Below are positions 45,644 through 59,869 of a stretch of 64,000 bases of DNA, piece after piece. The position numbers and the translations under genes are program-made. Within the stretch, counting starts at the first letter, position 1. Every line of letters begins with the position of its first letter. Location: the NCBI GenBank assembly GCA_022575985.1, contig JAKSXM010000137.1:21408001-21472000 (forward strand). Direction: 5' to 3'. The notes beneath the pieces were generated by a model. The model was not told the DNA's origin and made no database searches. It saw only the letters and a program-made list of their open reading frames with translations. The stretch comes from Anagrus nilaparvatae. Lineage: Eukaryota > Arthropoda > Insecta > Hymenoptera > Mymaridae.

Positions 45644-48600
45644 CAAATCTGAAGGAAAACTCAATTTCTCAAAAAGTCTTTTAATGCAAAATTAAAAAAT
45701 TTTGTTTTCTGACATAGATAATTTTAGATCGTATGAAACACTAAAGCGATAACGTTTAAAGCAATAAGCTATTTTTAATTTCTATACACCACTTCTAGCA
45801 GAATATTGACGATTTAATCACTCCTTGATACGCTTACTTGACTTAGTAATAACGGTACTTAGTTATCTCTAGTGTATAAAATAAGTCATAGTCAATAAAG
45901 AGCTGTTAGATTGTCGGAAACTTTGATATTGATTCTCTGAAACAAAAAAAGATTTAATAAAACAGATTATAACTATTAAGAAAATAAATTAAAAGTTATA
46001 AAAAAATTTATAAAGTTAAAGTACTTTATTTACCTCATAAAAAAGTAATTAACATAAATTAAGATTTAAAAATATATATAATTTTAAGTATTTTTATAAT
46101 AATTTATTCAATGTTATTACGGTCAATAACCTATTAGCAGCCAATAAAAAAAGAAAAATCTACCTGAAATTTAATAATTTTTTGTTAGGAAAAAAAAGTG
46201 CGATGTTATGATTCTAAATTAAGGTACTTGATTATAATATCAAAATTTTTTTTGCAAAATGAAAAAAAAAGTTATCAAAAATATCATGAATATATAAAAG
46301 TATATTGACCCACGTGATTTTTTTAGTCAAGAGGTCATTTAAAAATAAAATACAACACGCTATTTTATTTACATTTTTTTTTCTTTTTTTGAGTATTTTG
46401 AGAACTTTGGTACTCTGTTATTTTAACAATAGAAAACAAAAATTAAAACTTTTACATACAGTTTTTTACTTTTTATTTGGCTTATAAGTAATGCTTTATT
46501 CATTTACTTCAATTGAAAGGAATTAATTAGTACCAAGCAATAAAATTGACCACTCATAAATATTTATCTAAGGAAGAACTTTTAGATAGTCATTTTCCTC
46601 TCCTTAAAGAAAAGCACATTAAATATCTCTGTAAAATAGTTCGTTTGATTGCATTGCACTTCAAAACTTTTAGTATTACATACATCAAGTTTGCGAATTT
46701 CTTCAAAAATATATTAAAAATTTCAATTATTCGATTATTAGTCTCTTATTTCTTATTACTCTTTAATTTTTTGTAAATTTTTTATTTTTTGACGTATTTT
46801 TTTCACATAAATTAAAACGCCTAAATTTTCTTTTTACCATGGGAAATTTTCATATTTTTTTCATAATTTTGTTATTATTCAGAGACACTAGTGCCAATGA
46901 GTCAGCAGAGATTTTTTTAAAGTGAAACGTTTATTTAAGTTCTTTAAATGAAGCTATAAAAATACAGTTAAAGCCATTTTTTGCAAAATGTGTTTTACTT
47001 TGAAGAATACAACCTTAAAAGATTTTTTGGAGCACATAATTCTGTTTTGTTGAAAAAAGTGACTATGTTTTTTTTATAATTTTAATTTAAATAAAAAAAA
47101 ATTTAAATAAACAAAATTTTTTTTCATGAGTTTAAATTAAATAAATTTATGCTAACTACTAAAAAAAAATTTTTTACAGAAGAGAAGATATTTACAGAAT
47201 TAATTATCGAGATATTATAATCAATAATAAAAATGCTGTAGGCAATTTTATTTTATATAATCTACATATAATTATTTATATTTGATGAAATCTTCATAAA
47301 ATTTTATTATTATAAAATCAATAAAAAAATTATTATTTTTAAAAAATTGCCCTGACTTATAAAAATCAAGCTAATTATTTCAAACACGATCGTTTATTCA
47401 TTTACCAGACTTCGTACCCAAGACTATTTGCTCTTTATGAATATATTCAATTTTGCATTAATTATTATTAGATTAATTTGGTATCCTATCATATCCAAGT
47501 TGTCCTCGAGGGGCTCTATCTCTTTTGAATCCCACTCAAATGTATTAAATTCATATACGATAAATTATTGAATTATTTTTTTTTGGAGGGGGGGTTCACT
47601 CCTCTTTTCTGGAAGCTTAATACTAGAATGATTTTTCAAAAAATTTAATATATTTTTGGTACTTATGAGCCAAATTATCTCGCTCGTTTTATACAATTAG
47701 ATGCCTCGTGATTAATTCAGATAAGAAAAAAGTTAAAATTTTATTAATTCCTTTAACTTTTTGAAATATAAAATCAGGATCTATGTTATTCATATTAAAA
47801 AGCTTGCAACTAGATTTGATTCCGAAAATTTTTTTTAAGATTGGAAATGACCTAGGGATTTTTCATTTTCTGACCTGAAAAACTTAAAAGGCACGATTTA
47901 ATCTATTTATTTGTACGTATGGGGTGATCATACCTAAAAAATTCAATTATTTAACAAATAATTTAATAATATAAAATAATGATTAATTTTAATAAATAAA
48001 GGAAAAAAAAGTGGGTTAAATAAAGAAGTATTGAGAATTCTTTAAAGGTATATTATCCTCTAGAGAACACCTGAGAACTGGACGTTTCTTTTTGCAATCT
48101 GTGCTTAATCGCAATTTCTCTCACTTACTCATTCTTATCTTTTATTCTGTACACATAAACACATTTATGTTTTAACTAACCCATTTATATAAGTATATGT
48201 TTATTCAGACATTATATATATTATAATACTGATCTCGACAGAACTTTAACTAGGTTTTATCCAATATTATACTTTTTTTTCTTCTTTTTTTTTGACAAAG
48301 TCGCTTTCTTGATATAATTTTTTTTTTTTATGTGATTAAAATCTAAGCGATTTGTAGAAGTAAACAAATAGAATAATTTATTTTTAAAATATCTACTAAA
48401 TTTTATCGTGTCTTTTAAGCTTGTGAATTATAGTTTTAAAAAAAAGTTTCTTATTTTTTACTTGCAATTTGTTTACTTTTTTTTTTTTTTAATTTAAATA
48501 CAAAAAAAGTCTGACACAACTAAATAGTACATTATCGTTCATGGCTAAAAAAGATGCTCTTTTCAGGTTAGAAAGAAGTCATTTTTTGCCTTAATATGCT

Positions 48601-51600
48601 TTTGCCATCCATGAAGAAGCCAGAAAACACTGATTTTTAGCAGCTGAAAAAAAGCTTACAACTGGTTTGCGAACTCACAACCAACAAACATGAAACATGT
48701 TAAAATTTATAATTTGATTCTTGAAGTTTAAAAAAAAAATAATTTAAAGCTCCTAAAATCCTTATTATTCTAGACCTCTTTATCGGAATTACTTTAAGCC
48801 CCTGAATCGAAATTATTCTAAGCCCATTTGAAGTTTTTGGCAAAAATAGTATTCAACGATCCTGAAGTTAAGAATGGTAAAAAAAAATTTACACTATTAG
48901 ATGGATATAATTAGACATTCCTAGATATAAATTAAAAAAATTAAATTTTTTTTTAAATTCTACACTTTTTGTTAAAAAAATATGCATAAGTACTCGTATA
49001 TTAGAATGATTAAAATAAAAATTATTTGAAAAATCAAGAAATTTTTTCAGACAAAAATATGAATTAATCAAAATAAAACGATTCTAGATATTTCAGTAAT
49101 GAATTTTCATACAAATCTATTTGAGTACGTTTGAATAAAATAATAATTTTGAGACCTAGACAGTAATAAAAATATGTATAATTTGAAAATAACAATCAAT
49201 CTAATATATATGCATAGTTATTCGTGACTGAAGCTAATCACTATTCTATTTTACCTCCACGAGTTAGTACATATTACTCTTTTTGTATTTTAAGTATGCG
49301 GTTTTCTTTGTATCAGCTACTTTTTTTTATACAATAAAAGTAATGAAAAAACTAAATGAAAATAAAAAGAGTTGTATGTCAAGTGAACTAATTTATATTA
49401 TAAAGGTATATAGCAAGAATAATAAAAATAATACCAAGCATAATATGTATATTTTTTTATTTTATACTCAACAGGCAAACCTTTTGAAACAAAAAAATTT
49501 ATATATATGTTTAATTAGTAGAAAAGGTCTATGTTTATGTTAAAATCACTTTATTGCATGGAATAAAACTAGCAATGAATTGTGTTAATGTTTCGTGACG
49601 AATAAAAATTTAATACAATAGTAAAATATTTATAGCTGGCATTTTTTTTTGATTATTAACTTTTATATTCTATGAAAACGCAGTTTAATGAAATTAAAAA
49701 AAGATCTTTTTGCTTGCGAGTTATTTTTATTTTATTATTATTTTTTAAGACAATTATCGAAATTTTTTATTATTTTATTATTAGAATTTATTGGGTGCAG
49801 GCATGGCCGATGCGCAATATGTTACAATTGTTTTATAATGTAATATGAGTGCATAGTACATACAAAAAATATAAGAAAATATAAAAATTAAAGTAATGTG
49901 ATAATAAAAAGAAAAATAAAGAAACTTTAACAGTCTTCGAGCAGAAGCTTTGTCTCTCCCCTTACTCTTTTTCTTGGCAGCTATTTCTGGTCCCAATAGA
50001 TATATTTTCAAGAAAAAAAATTTGCTGTAAAACAAAGGGATTGTCAGAAAAGCAAAATATTTGGGTGGTACTATTTAACTTAATAGGCTAAATTACTGTG
50101 CTTATCCAGCAATAGAATTTGAATCCTAAGGCAGAAAAAATTACAATTAAAATCCCTGAATTTTCTGCTTCTTTCGGTCTTATATATAAAAGTAATTTTA
50201 AAATTATAATACAGTTTTAATTATTGTTTGTTTACATTTTTTATTAAATAAATTGTTGATTTAATTTAAGTTAAAATTAATTTAAATTAAAAAGTTTCTT
50301 TTTAATTAAAAAAAAAAAAAAAATGTTTTAATTTTTATTTTCATTTGCAAAAAGTTTGAATTTACATGAAAACAAAGATATTCACTAATGAAATTTTAAA
50401 TTTTCAACCATTCAAGAATCATTTTACTGTAATATCTCAAGTTACGTGTAAATTAATTAAATTGTTTCAAATGAAGTAAGGTAAAACGTTTAAAATTACA
50501 GATTTTTACTTTTAATACTTTCTTGTACAATATTTAATTTATTCTCTCATTAAAATTTAATTTAAGTTTTGAATAAACTAAAATTTATGACAATAAGCAA
50601 AAATTATATGGATAGATTAACGGAAAAATGAAATGCGTGAAAATATTTTAAAAACTTATTTGTTAATTTATTTTGGGTGTGCAGGTTTGCCTTCGTCTGA
50701 AGCTTTATCGGTGAAGCTGGAGCTAAAAAAAAATAGAATAAAGAAAATTTAATAAATAATAATTTTTGAAATTCAAATTTATAAAAGCCATAAAATTATA
50801 TGTAAAACTTATTTTTATAAAATTTAAATTTAAAGTATCTTATGGTAAAAAATAAAGTAAAATTTTTAGGAAAAGTACTTCCATAAATACAAGGGATTTT
50901 ATATTTTCAGGTTAAAAAAAAAAAGAAAAAAAAAATCATCCAAGAACTCACATTTATAAATCTTTTTTATTTTAAAGTAGAAAAAACATAAATTTCAGTA
51001 GTAAATATTCAATGACATTTGCAGCATCGTCATTTTGACTTAATAAAGTATTGATTGCTACTTTATCTCCTTTTTTTATTTTACTTTTTTGTCAAGCAAA
51101 CTTCTGTCACTTCAATTTCAGTTTCTGTATTGTTCATTTAAAATTCCTTTTTTCCTCGAGTAAAAATATAAATTTTCTGTTATAAAAAATATTTCTATTG
51201 CATTCTAGAGCCATAGCTTTATACGTTAAATACAAAACCTTGTAGAGATTCTTTGTGATGTACTGCACTCCCATGGCTCGCACGTACGTCTCATAATTTC
51301 TTGAAAATATGTTACACACAAATACATAGACAGTCTTAGAAATACTTGTATAGATGTATACGTCAAATTATATAAATGTGAGTGAGAAAGACTGTATGAT
51401 GACACAGTGAGGAAATAATAGTTTTTCACTACTTTTGACGCCACGCACGAAGTTTATATCCAAAGGAGTAAAAAAGGGGAAAATTTTACGTAACGCACAC
51501 ACATAGACTTATACAGATGTATTCGAATATAGAATTACAAGTACATATTTGTTATAAATGTATGGAACGAAAGACATTAGAATTCAAAGTGTGTGGTAAC

Positions 51601-54600
51601 TATACTGGAGGATATGTGTGCGGTTAGACAAGACTTGTCATTTTAGTGCACTATTCAGCAATATATATATATATATATATATTGGGTAAAATTGGACAAA
51701 GGACTGATTTACAGTAATATTGTGCATGAAAGACTTTTATATGCTTTCAAATAGAATTATTATTATATTAGAGAATACTTAAGATGATAATAAAATGACA
51801 ATTTTTATGACAAGAGTATATTTTTTAATGTTCAAATATTATACTATGAATTATTCAATAAGAATAAGAATACATTTTAATATAAATAAAAAAAAAGCGA
51901 CATATTTGAGACTATAAAAAATAAGAAAATTACATTATCAACTTTTTTTTTTTTTTTTAAGATGTAATAAATAATTTTATTATATATGAGAGAATCCATG
52001 CCAAATGAGGCTGAATAGTTTCTAAAATTTCGTTTCATCGATCTGGAAATTTAATCTGGAAACCAAATAATATACACCTTAACTGAAATTTTCTCATATA
52101 TATATTTTTTTTTTGTATTAATAAAAAATTTTTTAATACACCAAAATTAAAATAAAAATTTATTATTATGATTATTAAAAAAATCTAGAATAATGATAGA
52201 AGTTATGTTTAATATTAAAGTCTTCTTTTACTTATACAGGTAAGAAAAAAGAAAATTTAATAACAAATGAATTATAGCCACACAAATTTAAAAAAAAAAG
52301 CCAATTTTAAATAAAGTTGTTTATCTTAGTTTATTTTAAAAAAATAGAAATTAAATGATCAAATAAAAAGTTCAAGAGTTTGTATATAGACAGATAAGTA
52401 ATGGTTATTTACTTTTTACCTTCATCAACATTGTAGAATATAATCAGATAATTCTTTTCGCGCATTCACACAATGTTAAAAAGAGCTCTGAGAATTAGAG
52501 TAACTATACGTATAGCTAATGCTTTTAAATTACTATATATATATATATATATATAAATCCTTTAATGCAAGAGAACATATACTCTCTAATAAATAAAAAA
52601 AGGTGCATGTAATAGTTGGTTTTTTTATATCTAGCTAGCACCTAAGGCAAGCTCATCTGAGAATTTATTGCGGATACCAAAGGGCGTGCATTATCTCAAA
52701 ATGAAACTCTCCTGCTCTTGGTTATCCCAATCCTCCTACTTATCACTTTGATTTTCTTATATGGGTATGTTCGTTTTTTATTTTCTTTTTTTACTATTAG
52801 CTTTAGTTGTAGTATTAAAGGTAACACTTTGGAGTCATTATTTAACTTAGTATTTGGTTAGTTTTTACTATTTTTATAATAATGTTTATGGACTTATTAG
52901 CAATTTTATTTTTAAATATTAATTAGAAAAAGTCTTTTATTCGTTTGCACGTCAAAAAATACAAATAAGGTACAAATAAATTACAGAAATATTTGGTTCT
53001 AATGAGGAAATAGTTTGGAATTGCTATTTTTTCACTGCCTATCAGGTGCTCTCTTTAAAATATTCATTAAATTATCAAATAAAATTCTTTTTAGATAAAT
53101 CGTTTAAAAATTTTAACAGAACAATTTAACAGACTATGTAAAGTAAAACTTGGAATAGACAAAAATTAATCTTTTTGTATCAAAAAACAATTGTGCTGAA
53201 TTTTAACAATTAGAAAAAAAATATGTAAAAGCCCGCATGAATATTATAATTTAAAAATTAAATTAGAATTTAACAGAACACTTTCTGCTAATTTTTGTAA
53301 AATAAATAGTTTTATCTTTTTTAAAGATAACGGAATAAAAGTTATTTGTAATATTTTATGTATTAAATGCAGTTAATATGGCTTAATTTATACTATTTAC
53401 AAAATATACTAACTGCCGTTAAAAATGGGTAGAGAGAATAAAACCCTCTGCATCATATATGAATACGACCTTAGAAATATCGAATTGCAATTAGGAATTC
53501 TGCAGTTCAATTTTAAAAATAAAATATGAAAACAATTGGATTTATACTTTTCTCTAAATCGTATTCAGAATAATTGGACACAATGTTAGTATGAGGTAAA
53601 GCTTCGCTCTATAAATATTTTTATAATTTTAATCCCAGAATACCACATTTAAGATTATATCAGGTAGATTAATATCTTCGAATGTCTAAAAAATTATAAT
53701 TTTTAAAAAATATTGAGTTAACTCAGCGATATACTGTGGAATATACTTTTCTATAATTCCAAGGGCTTTAATTTAATCAAGGCTTTTAGCTAATTGATTT
53801 TAATAATACAGACGTAATATATTTAACTACATATTTATAGCTTGATTAAGAAGTATTCGCCATATTTAAGCTTACTTAATCACTAGTACTGCTTCTGAGA
53901 AAGTGCAAATTAAGTTAAAAAAAGTTATCTACTATGTCGAAAAATTGACACAATTAATTTGGCAAATGGCGTCTAATTACATCAAATAATCAGGGGTCCA
54001 AAAAATAAATTCTTAAAATAACTGACAAGTCAATACGCAATGTATTTCGTGCGTATAGAAACTGCTGATAAATAAAAAATGATTCATTGAATCGGTATAA
54101 ATTAAATTCTTATAAATAATAATTGAAAAATAATTCATAATAACAAAAAAAAAAACGATATTTTTTAATTATTCGAGAATAAAAAAATTATTAAAATTTT
54201 TATAAAATACCGTGAGCTCATTATCCATTGAAATTTATATTAATACTCAATTATCTACAAACCCATCCATTAATAAGAAACTAAATAAGTAGATAATAAA
54301 TATAAAATGAAAAAAAAATTTTCATCGTTATATATTTTTAACTTAAATAGGTAATTACCAATAAAATCAATGAAAGCCATTAATATTTAAATATATATAG
54401 CTTAATTTAAAGTATTAATTACCTTTTTATTAATTTGTTGTTAATAATTAATAGCAACTACTAAAAAAAAAACTCTTTATAAGATTCTTGGAATTTAGCT
54501 TTTTTAAATTACCTGATCTTTCATTCTAACGGATTTTCTGTATACAGTAATGACCTCAGTTCTCAAGACTATCGGATTTTTATACTCTTTTTTTTATTAT

Positions 54601-55617
54601 TAACTTTTTTTCTCCACAGTATTATTTTGCTCATTCTTTTCTTTAAGAATTTTCTCTAAATTTTTCTTTTTTTTTTTTATTCTTTATCTTCATTTTATTT
54701 TATTCAAAAATATCAACTTTTGAGTCAAGAAAAGAAAAATGTTGTAAAGTAGAGATGCATTTGATAATTTAAAATAATATGATTTTTTTTCCCCTTTGAA
54801 TATAAAAATAATTATAAATTTCTTGGAATATTTAAAAAAATAAAGTTTTATATATCAAATAAAATAAATATTTTTTTTTTATTTTAATATTAAAACACGT
54901 TAATAAATTTTATTTTTTAAAATCAAAAAGATAAACTGAATTATCGAAAAGCAAAGGATTTTAAAAAAAAGTTTCTAGGAATCATGGTTATTTATTTAAA
55001 ATCCTTTTTAGAATGAAAATGTAAAAGTGTAAAAATAAAAAAAATATGCGATTACGAAAATCTACTTTCAAGCTTTTGCATAAAATTTTATTTATTTGTA
55101 ACTGTTTTCTAGGCTCTGGGATTAATCCGCTTCAGTTCCAAATAATAATATAAAATGATTTGCTTTTCTCTACCTATTTTTAATACTATAGCTATTATTT
55201 AGTAATTTAAAAATTTTTTAAATAATTAAAAATATCACTCCAAATATATTAAATGTAACAGAAGGGATGCAAATAATAGGGATCGAGTTTCGTTGAAAAA
55301 GAGAAAAAATTAAACTTGCTTTTATCATTAAACTTATGATATGAATTAGAATTCGATGTTATGTATAAAAAATTCACATATTTAGATATCAGGTCCAAAA
55401 AATCAAGTCTTTGCAAATTTTCTAAAACTGGATTTGATAAGAAATAAAAAGTAGCTATTACGCCCAAATAAAAATAAAAATTAATTCCTTATTTTTCGGT
55501 AGCAAACTAAAAAAAATTTTTTTTTAGAAATACGTCTTAGAATCGGAGAAAATGTTGGTACATACTGGTATACACATCCATGGACGAGTTTTACGCTCAG
55601 AAGTAGCATAAGAACTG
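45644..55617. other. About 10 kb of AT-rich non-coding DNA (receptor intron)
   Basis: I see no exon, RNA gene or full transposon. Items inside: an inverted ~24-bp minisatellite copy at 48725-48815; a degenerate AGTGCCAATGAGTCAGCAGAG phrase near 46889 resembling the tail of the hairpin-ended element; and (TA)n microsatellites at about 51661-51682 and 52533-52556. Confidence 0.5.
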
Positions 55618-56043
55618 CAATGTAAAAAGTAACTTTCTTAGATTCACAAAAAAAATAGAATTTTTTCGATAAATTAGTGAATTTTCAAAAATTTTTGTAA
55701 ATATTTGATAAAAATCGTAAATTTACTAAATTTAGTATATTATCGAAAAATTCGAGAATTCTCGACTTTTTTTTGTGATTTTACGAAAAAAGTTGTAAAT
55801 TCACAACTATTTTTCGGAAATTTATAACTGTTTTTTTTAAATTTTCGAAAAAAATTGTAAATTATCAATTTTTCTTGCGAATTCGCAAAAAAAAATCGAG
55901 AATACTCGAATTTTATGTTAAATACTAAATTTAGTAATTATACGCTTTTTTTTGAATATTTACAAATTTTTTCGAAAATTTACTAATTTTTCGAAAACGT
56001 TCTAATTTTTTTTGTTAATATAAGAAAGTTACTTTTTACAGTG
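55618..56043. mobile_element. 426-bp foldback MITE, CACTGTAAAAAGTAACTTTC family
   Basis: The ends read CAATGTAAAAAGTAACTTTC and GAAAGTTACTTTTTACAGTG, an inverted match of 20 bases with one change. The symmetry continues inward over most of the element (AATTTTTTCGATAAATTAGT against ACTAATTTTTCGAAAACG, and ACTAAATTTAGTA on both sides of the centre). Almost the whole element could fold on itself. There is no coding capacity. No flanking duplication could be recognised, so the superfamily is left open. Confidence 0.8.
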
Positions 56044-56951
56044 TGTTTTACAAAATAAAATTGATTATCAGAAAAATTGTATATCCAAATTTTACCTATA
56101 TAAAAAAGATTTCTCTGTAAGAACCCAAACCAACATTTAGTTAGAATAATTCATATACAACATATACATAATATTTAATCAATAGGCAAGAATAATAATT
56201 GTCACCTGTTAAATTAAACACACACGTGAAGTTAAATCGCGTGACATTGTAATGGCTAGCTAACCAAAGCTATTTATATATATTTTAGTTTTGAATAGAA
56301 AATAATTTGCTTAATTTGACAAGTTATTTCGACTAACCATTAGTGTAATTGTTTTCTATGTATGTATAAGCTAGATAGATGCTTATTTTGTTTACGTAAC
56401 GCAACCGTCCAAATATAACTATAAACATAAATATATATATATATTTATATTTACGTGCATATTTATTTTTCAGCTATACAAATTAATAGTCCATATATAT
56501 GTGTGTATTTAGATATATATTTACCACATAATAAAAAATATAAATGTTTATTTTATGTGCCATTCAATAAATTAAAATATAAAAAAGACTATTTTTATGG
56601 GTTCGAGCATACCAACAGCATGTACATACAAACAATTAACTAAATAATTTTTTTATATTTATTTATTTATCTTTTTTCGTCAACAAATAAAATTATAAGT
56701 TATATAATATATACGTATGCACATTATATTATCTCGTTTCTTGATATAATAAATATCAAACATATTCAAAATTCATATGAATTTCAATATAATAGTTACA
56801 TACAATTTAAAATGAAAATTAAATTTATTTAAATATTATTATACACAGGCTTTTCTGTGATATATAAATGCTTAAATATAATCTAACATATATTTTAAAT
56901 ATATATGTTACGTTACATTTCTGTAATTAAATTTGTAATTTCTGTAATAAG
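56044..56951. other. AT-rich non-coding stretch
   Basis: No gene seen; TA-rich tracts near 56430-56450 and 56880-56915. Confidence 0.5.
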
Positions 56952-57612
56952 CTCCAGTTCACTATTGAGGAAGAAGTGGTTAACAAAATCAAGTTTCTAG
57001 ATAACAGCATAATCAAGAACGAAGAGAACGTCATCATCAGTAACTGGTAAAAACCTTTTCTGGTAGAATTTTGCACTTTGAATCTAACCACCTAACACAC
57101 CAAAAAATTGTTATGATATACAACCTAACAGATTGGGTCCTGATCCTTTCTGATAAGCTTCTTCATAATAGTAACATCAAACTAGTAAGATTGATTCTTA
57201 CTGCATATCCAATTGCTTTCATTCAGAAATACATAAAAAAAAGAAGTAATCTGTAATTCATACAAAAACAAAAGCTTAATATCCACAAAAATAAAATGTT
57301 CATGAAAATTCCTTACAAGTATGGACTTTATTATAAAATAAAAAAACTACTGGACAATAAAAAACACCAGGTAATCCTTTTATCAACAAGGACCTTAATA
57401 GTTTTATCATTAATGAGAAAATTGACTTTAAACAAAATAAAATTGATGTTGTGTATAACAAACAATGCAAGGACTTCTCATACATGTATATTGGGGAAAC
57501 CAAACGATCCTTATACATGAGGGTACGTGAACATAAAAAGGACAAAACTTCAGTAATAAACAATTTCAAATGTAATATTAGAGTAAAAAAACATCACACT
57601 ATGTATGCTTAG
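56952..57612 (+). pseudogene. Penelope-like retroelement fragment (RT C-terminus plus GIY-YIG endonuclease)
   Basis: The frame starting at 56952 reads LQFTIEEEVVNKIKFLDNSI and then, after a stop and a frameshift near 57052-57063, SGRILHFESNHLTHQKI, MIYNLTDWVLILSDKLLHN and IQKYIKKR. This is the order found at the end of Penelope-like reverse transcriptases. After further frame changes, NKIDVVYNKQCKDFSYMYIG and ETKRSLYMRVREHKKDK at about 57440-57545 give the GIY-YIG endonuclease signature (YIGETKR...RxREHK). Only the 3' part of an element is present and the frame is broken several times, so it is inactive. Penelope-like elements are the one retroelement class that typically pairs RT with GIY-YIG. 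Confidence 0.88.
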
Positions 57613-59741
57613 TTTTATATTTTTTATGTACAGTCAAACATCTAGATACAATTTTAATATTTTTTATTTGTATATTAACTTCTATAATTGTATATATTTC
57701 AGTTATTGAAAAGGCCTTTAAAAAATGATTCCCTAAATAATTTTTGAACACAAGAATTGTTAAATATATTGGAAAGAAAACTGAATAATTTGATGTAAAT
57801 TTTTTTTACTAAATGTCATGAACAACTTTAAATATTAAACTTTTTCGAAGTGAATTCACATCGATCGATCAATTTAGCAGCTTAAAGATAGGGATTCATT
57901 AATTGACCCCAAATCATCTGGAGCCTCCAGAAATCTGCTGTTTTCAACAAGTTTGAGAAAACAATAATATCTTAGTATCCTGAAGTTAATTAAACAATTT
58001 AACTAGCATGCTTTTGGTTGTATGAAAGCATACTAGTAGGTAGTAACATATACATTACATTCATATCTATGTAAATTTAATAGCGTTCTCCATTTACATT
58101 GTAATATGTATTAGTAAAATTTAATGTACTGAACATATTATATATTACATATACATATATTTATGAATCAATTTAGGTAAATATATAGTCGTTTTATAAA
58201 CTAAATTATCCAAATGTATATCAGTCAAATCAACGGATGTGAACAACTTAATAATATTGGTTTTATGTAAAAGTACATTTATTTACTTTGTGCATTAATT
58301 TTTACTAACATATTGAGTATGCTATATATTGATAAAGTTTCAACTATCTTAAATAATAATGTGAAAAAATATTTTTTATAGATAACTTATACTGATGCAC
58401 TTAAAATAATGCATTTTTTTTAAGATGCTGTATCATAACTTATAAAAAGTCAATCTTTCAGGCAATTTTTTTACATCTTTGCTATTTTAGTATCTAACTT
58501 CATGGATTATATCCTATAAAAAAGTCTTGTAAGAAATTCTTTAAAGATAAATAATAATAAAAATAATAAAAAATTAAAAATTTGTAAAAGAGGTATTTTG
58601 TCCAAATTGGGGTAAAGTAAAAAGTTTTGGAAAATAGTCAAATAATTTTTTTCCACCTACTTTTAGGTTACTAGATACATTTGGTAACCCCTCAAAGGGA
58701 GGGATGACAATTGTTATGTTTTTTCCTACGTTCGAACACTGATTCCTACCCGCCTAATAACTCTCTGGAACAAAGGTATTTAGCCTTTGAACGGAAGAGT
58801 GTTACAAAAATTGCGAGGTTGTACCTCTAGTATTGGTTGACACACATCTGTGTCTCGATGCTGATGAATGTCTGGGATTTGTTAGCATAAATGAAAACAT
58901 TAATTTATTAGATCAATGTGTAATATTTATTGAGAGTGCTTATATATACAAAGAGGTTCACTCTCACGAGTTTGCTCTTCGAGAAATCCCAAACAAGTGT
59001 TGCGTGATGTGCGAACGCTCTTGCTTATATACTTTTCGCAATTCACGCACACATGTTTGAGATTTTTACATAAAGAATTTGTTCTAGAAGTTTCTGGAAG
59101 GATTTTCGCATTTGTCGCGAAATCGTTCTTTTTAGTTTTTTAATTATTTTAATTACTTTTAATTGTTTTTTATTATTTTTAAATGTTATATTTTATGCAT
59201 TGATCATTCTTTTATTTATTACTAATTTCTAGTTACAGCTTAGTTTAATAACCCTTTTTTATTAATAAAATTTACTTTGACCGTTTTGTCTATTTTTAAT
59301 TATCTTAATTACTTTATTAAATACTTTTAATTAATACTTAATGATTATTATGCATCTTATAGATAAGAAAGGGGTATTTAATTATAATACTTATGAATTA
59401 ATTATCTTATTCTAAAATATATAAAAATGACTATTTTACAATTATATACATATATACATAATAATTGAATACTGAAAAGTTATTCAATTATTCATTTCAT
59501 TTCAATAGGTTTTTAAATCGATTAATTAATTAATATAATTAATGATAATAATTTATTTTCATTCGATGATGATAAATTGTTGCTTGGGAACTGCTGCCAC
59601 CTACATAATTTATTTAAATATTTGAATATTAAAAGTGGCAACATTCCTTAGGTATTTTTGTTCTGTGTTCTAAAGCGTCATGACCGGATCCTGTCATGAT
59701 ACCTGTATATAGTTTTACCGCGCGGTTTCTCTCTCTCTTAC
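57613..59741. other. AT-rich non-coding stretch
   Basis: No gene recognised. The segment at about 58680-59080 is less AT-biased and holds an open frame (58833-59060) rich in cysteine and histidine, but with no motif spacing I recognise, so it is not called. Confidence 0.45.
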
Positions 59742-59869
59742 TTTCTATATCTTTAGCGCATATATGCGTGTGTTTCTATGTCTTTAGCGCATATATGCGT
59801 GTGTTTCTATATCTTTAGCGCATATATGCGTGTGTTTCTATATCTTTAGCGCATATATGCGTGTATATA
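59742..59869. repeat. 31-bp tandem repeat, four copies, with a palindromic core
   Basis: The core AGCGCATATATGCG starts at 59755, 59786, 59817 and 59848, an exact 31-base period. Copies are nearly identical (one has TATGTC instead of TATATC). The 12-base core CGCATATATGCG is a perfect palindrome. Near-identity suggests recent expansion; it would make a polymorphic marker. Confidence 0.95.

Noticed and set aside
58833..59060. Cysteine/histidine-containing 75-residue frame as a zinc-finger peptide
   Set aside because: Cysteine and histidine spacing fits no known finger; no start context, splice sites or homology can be supported.
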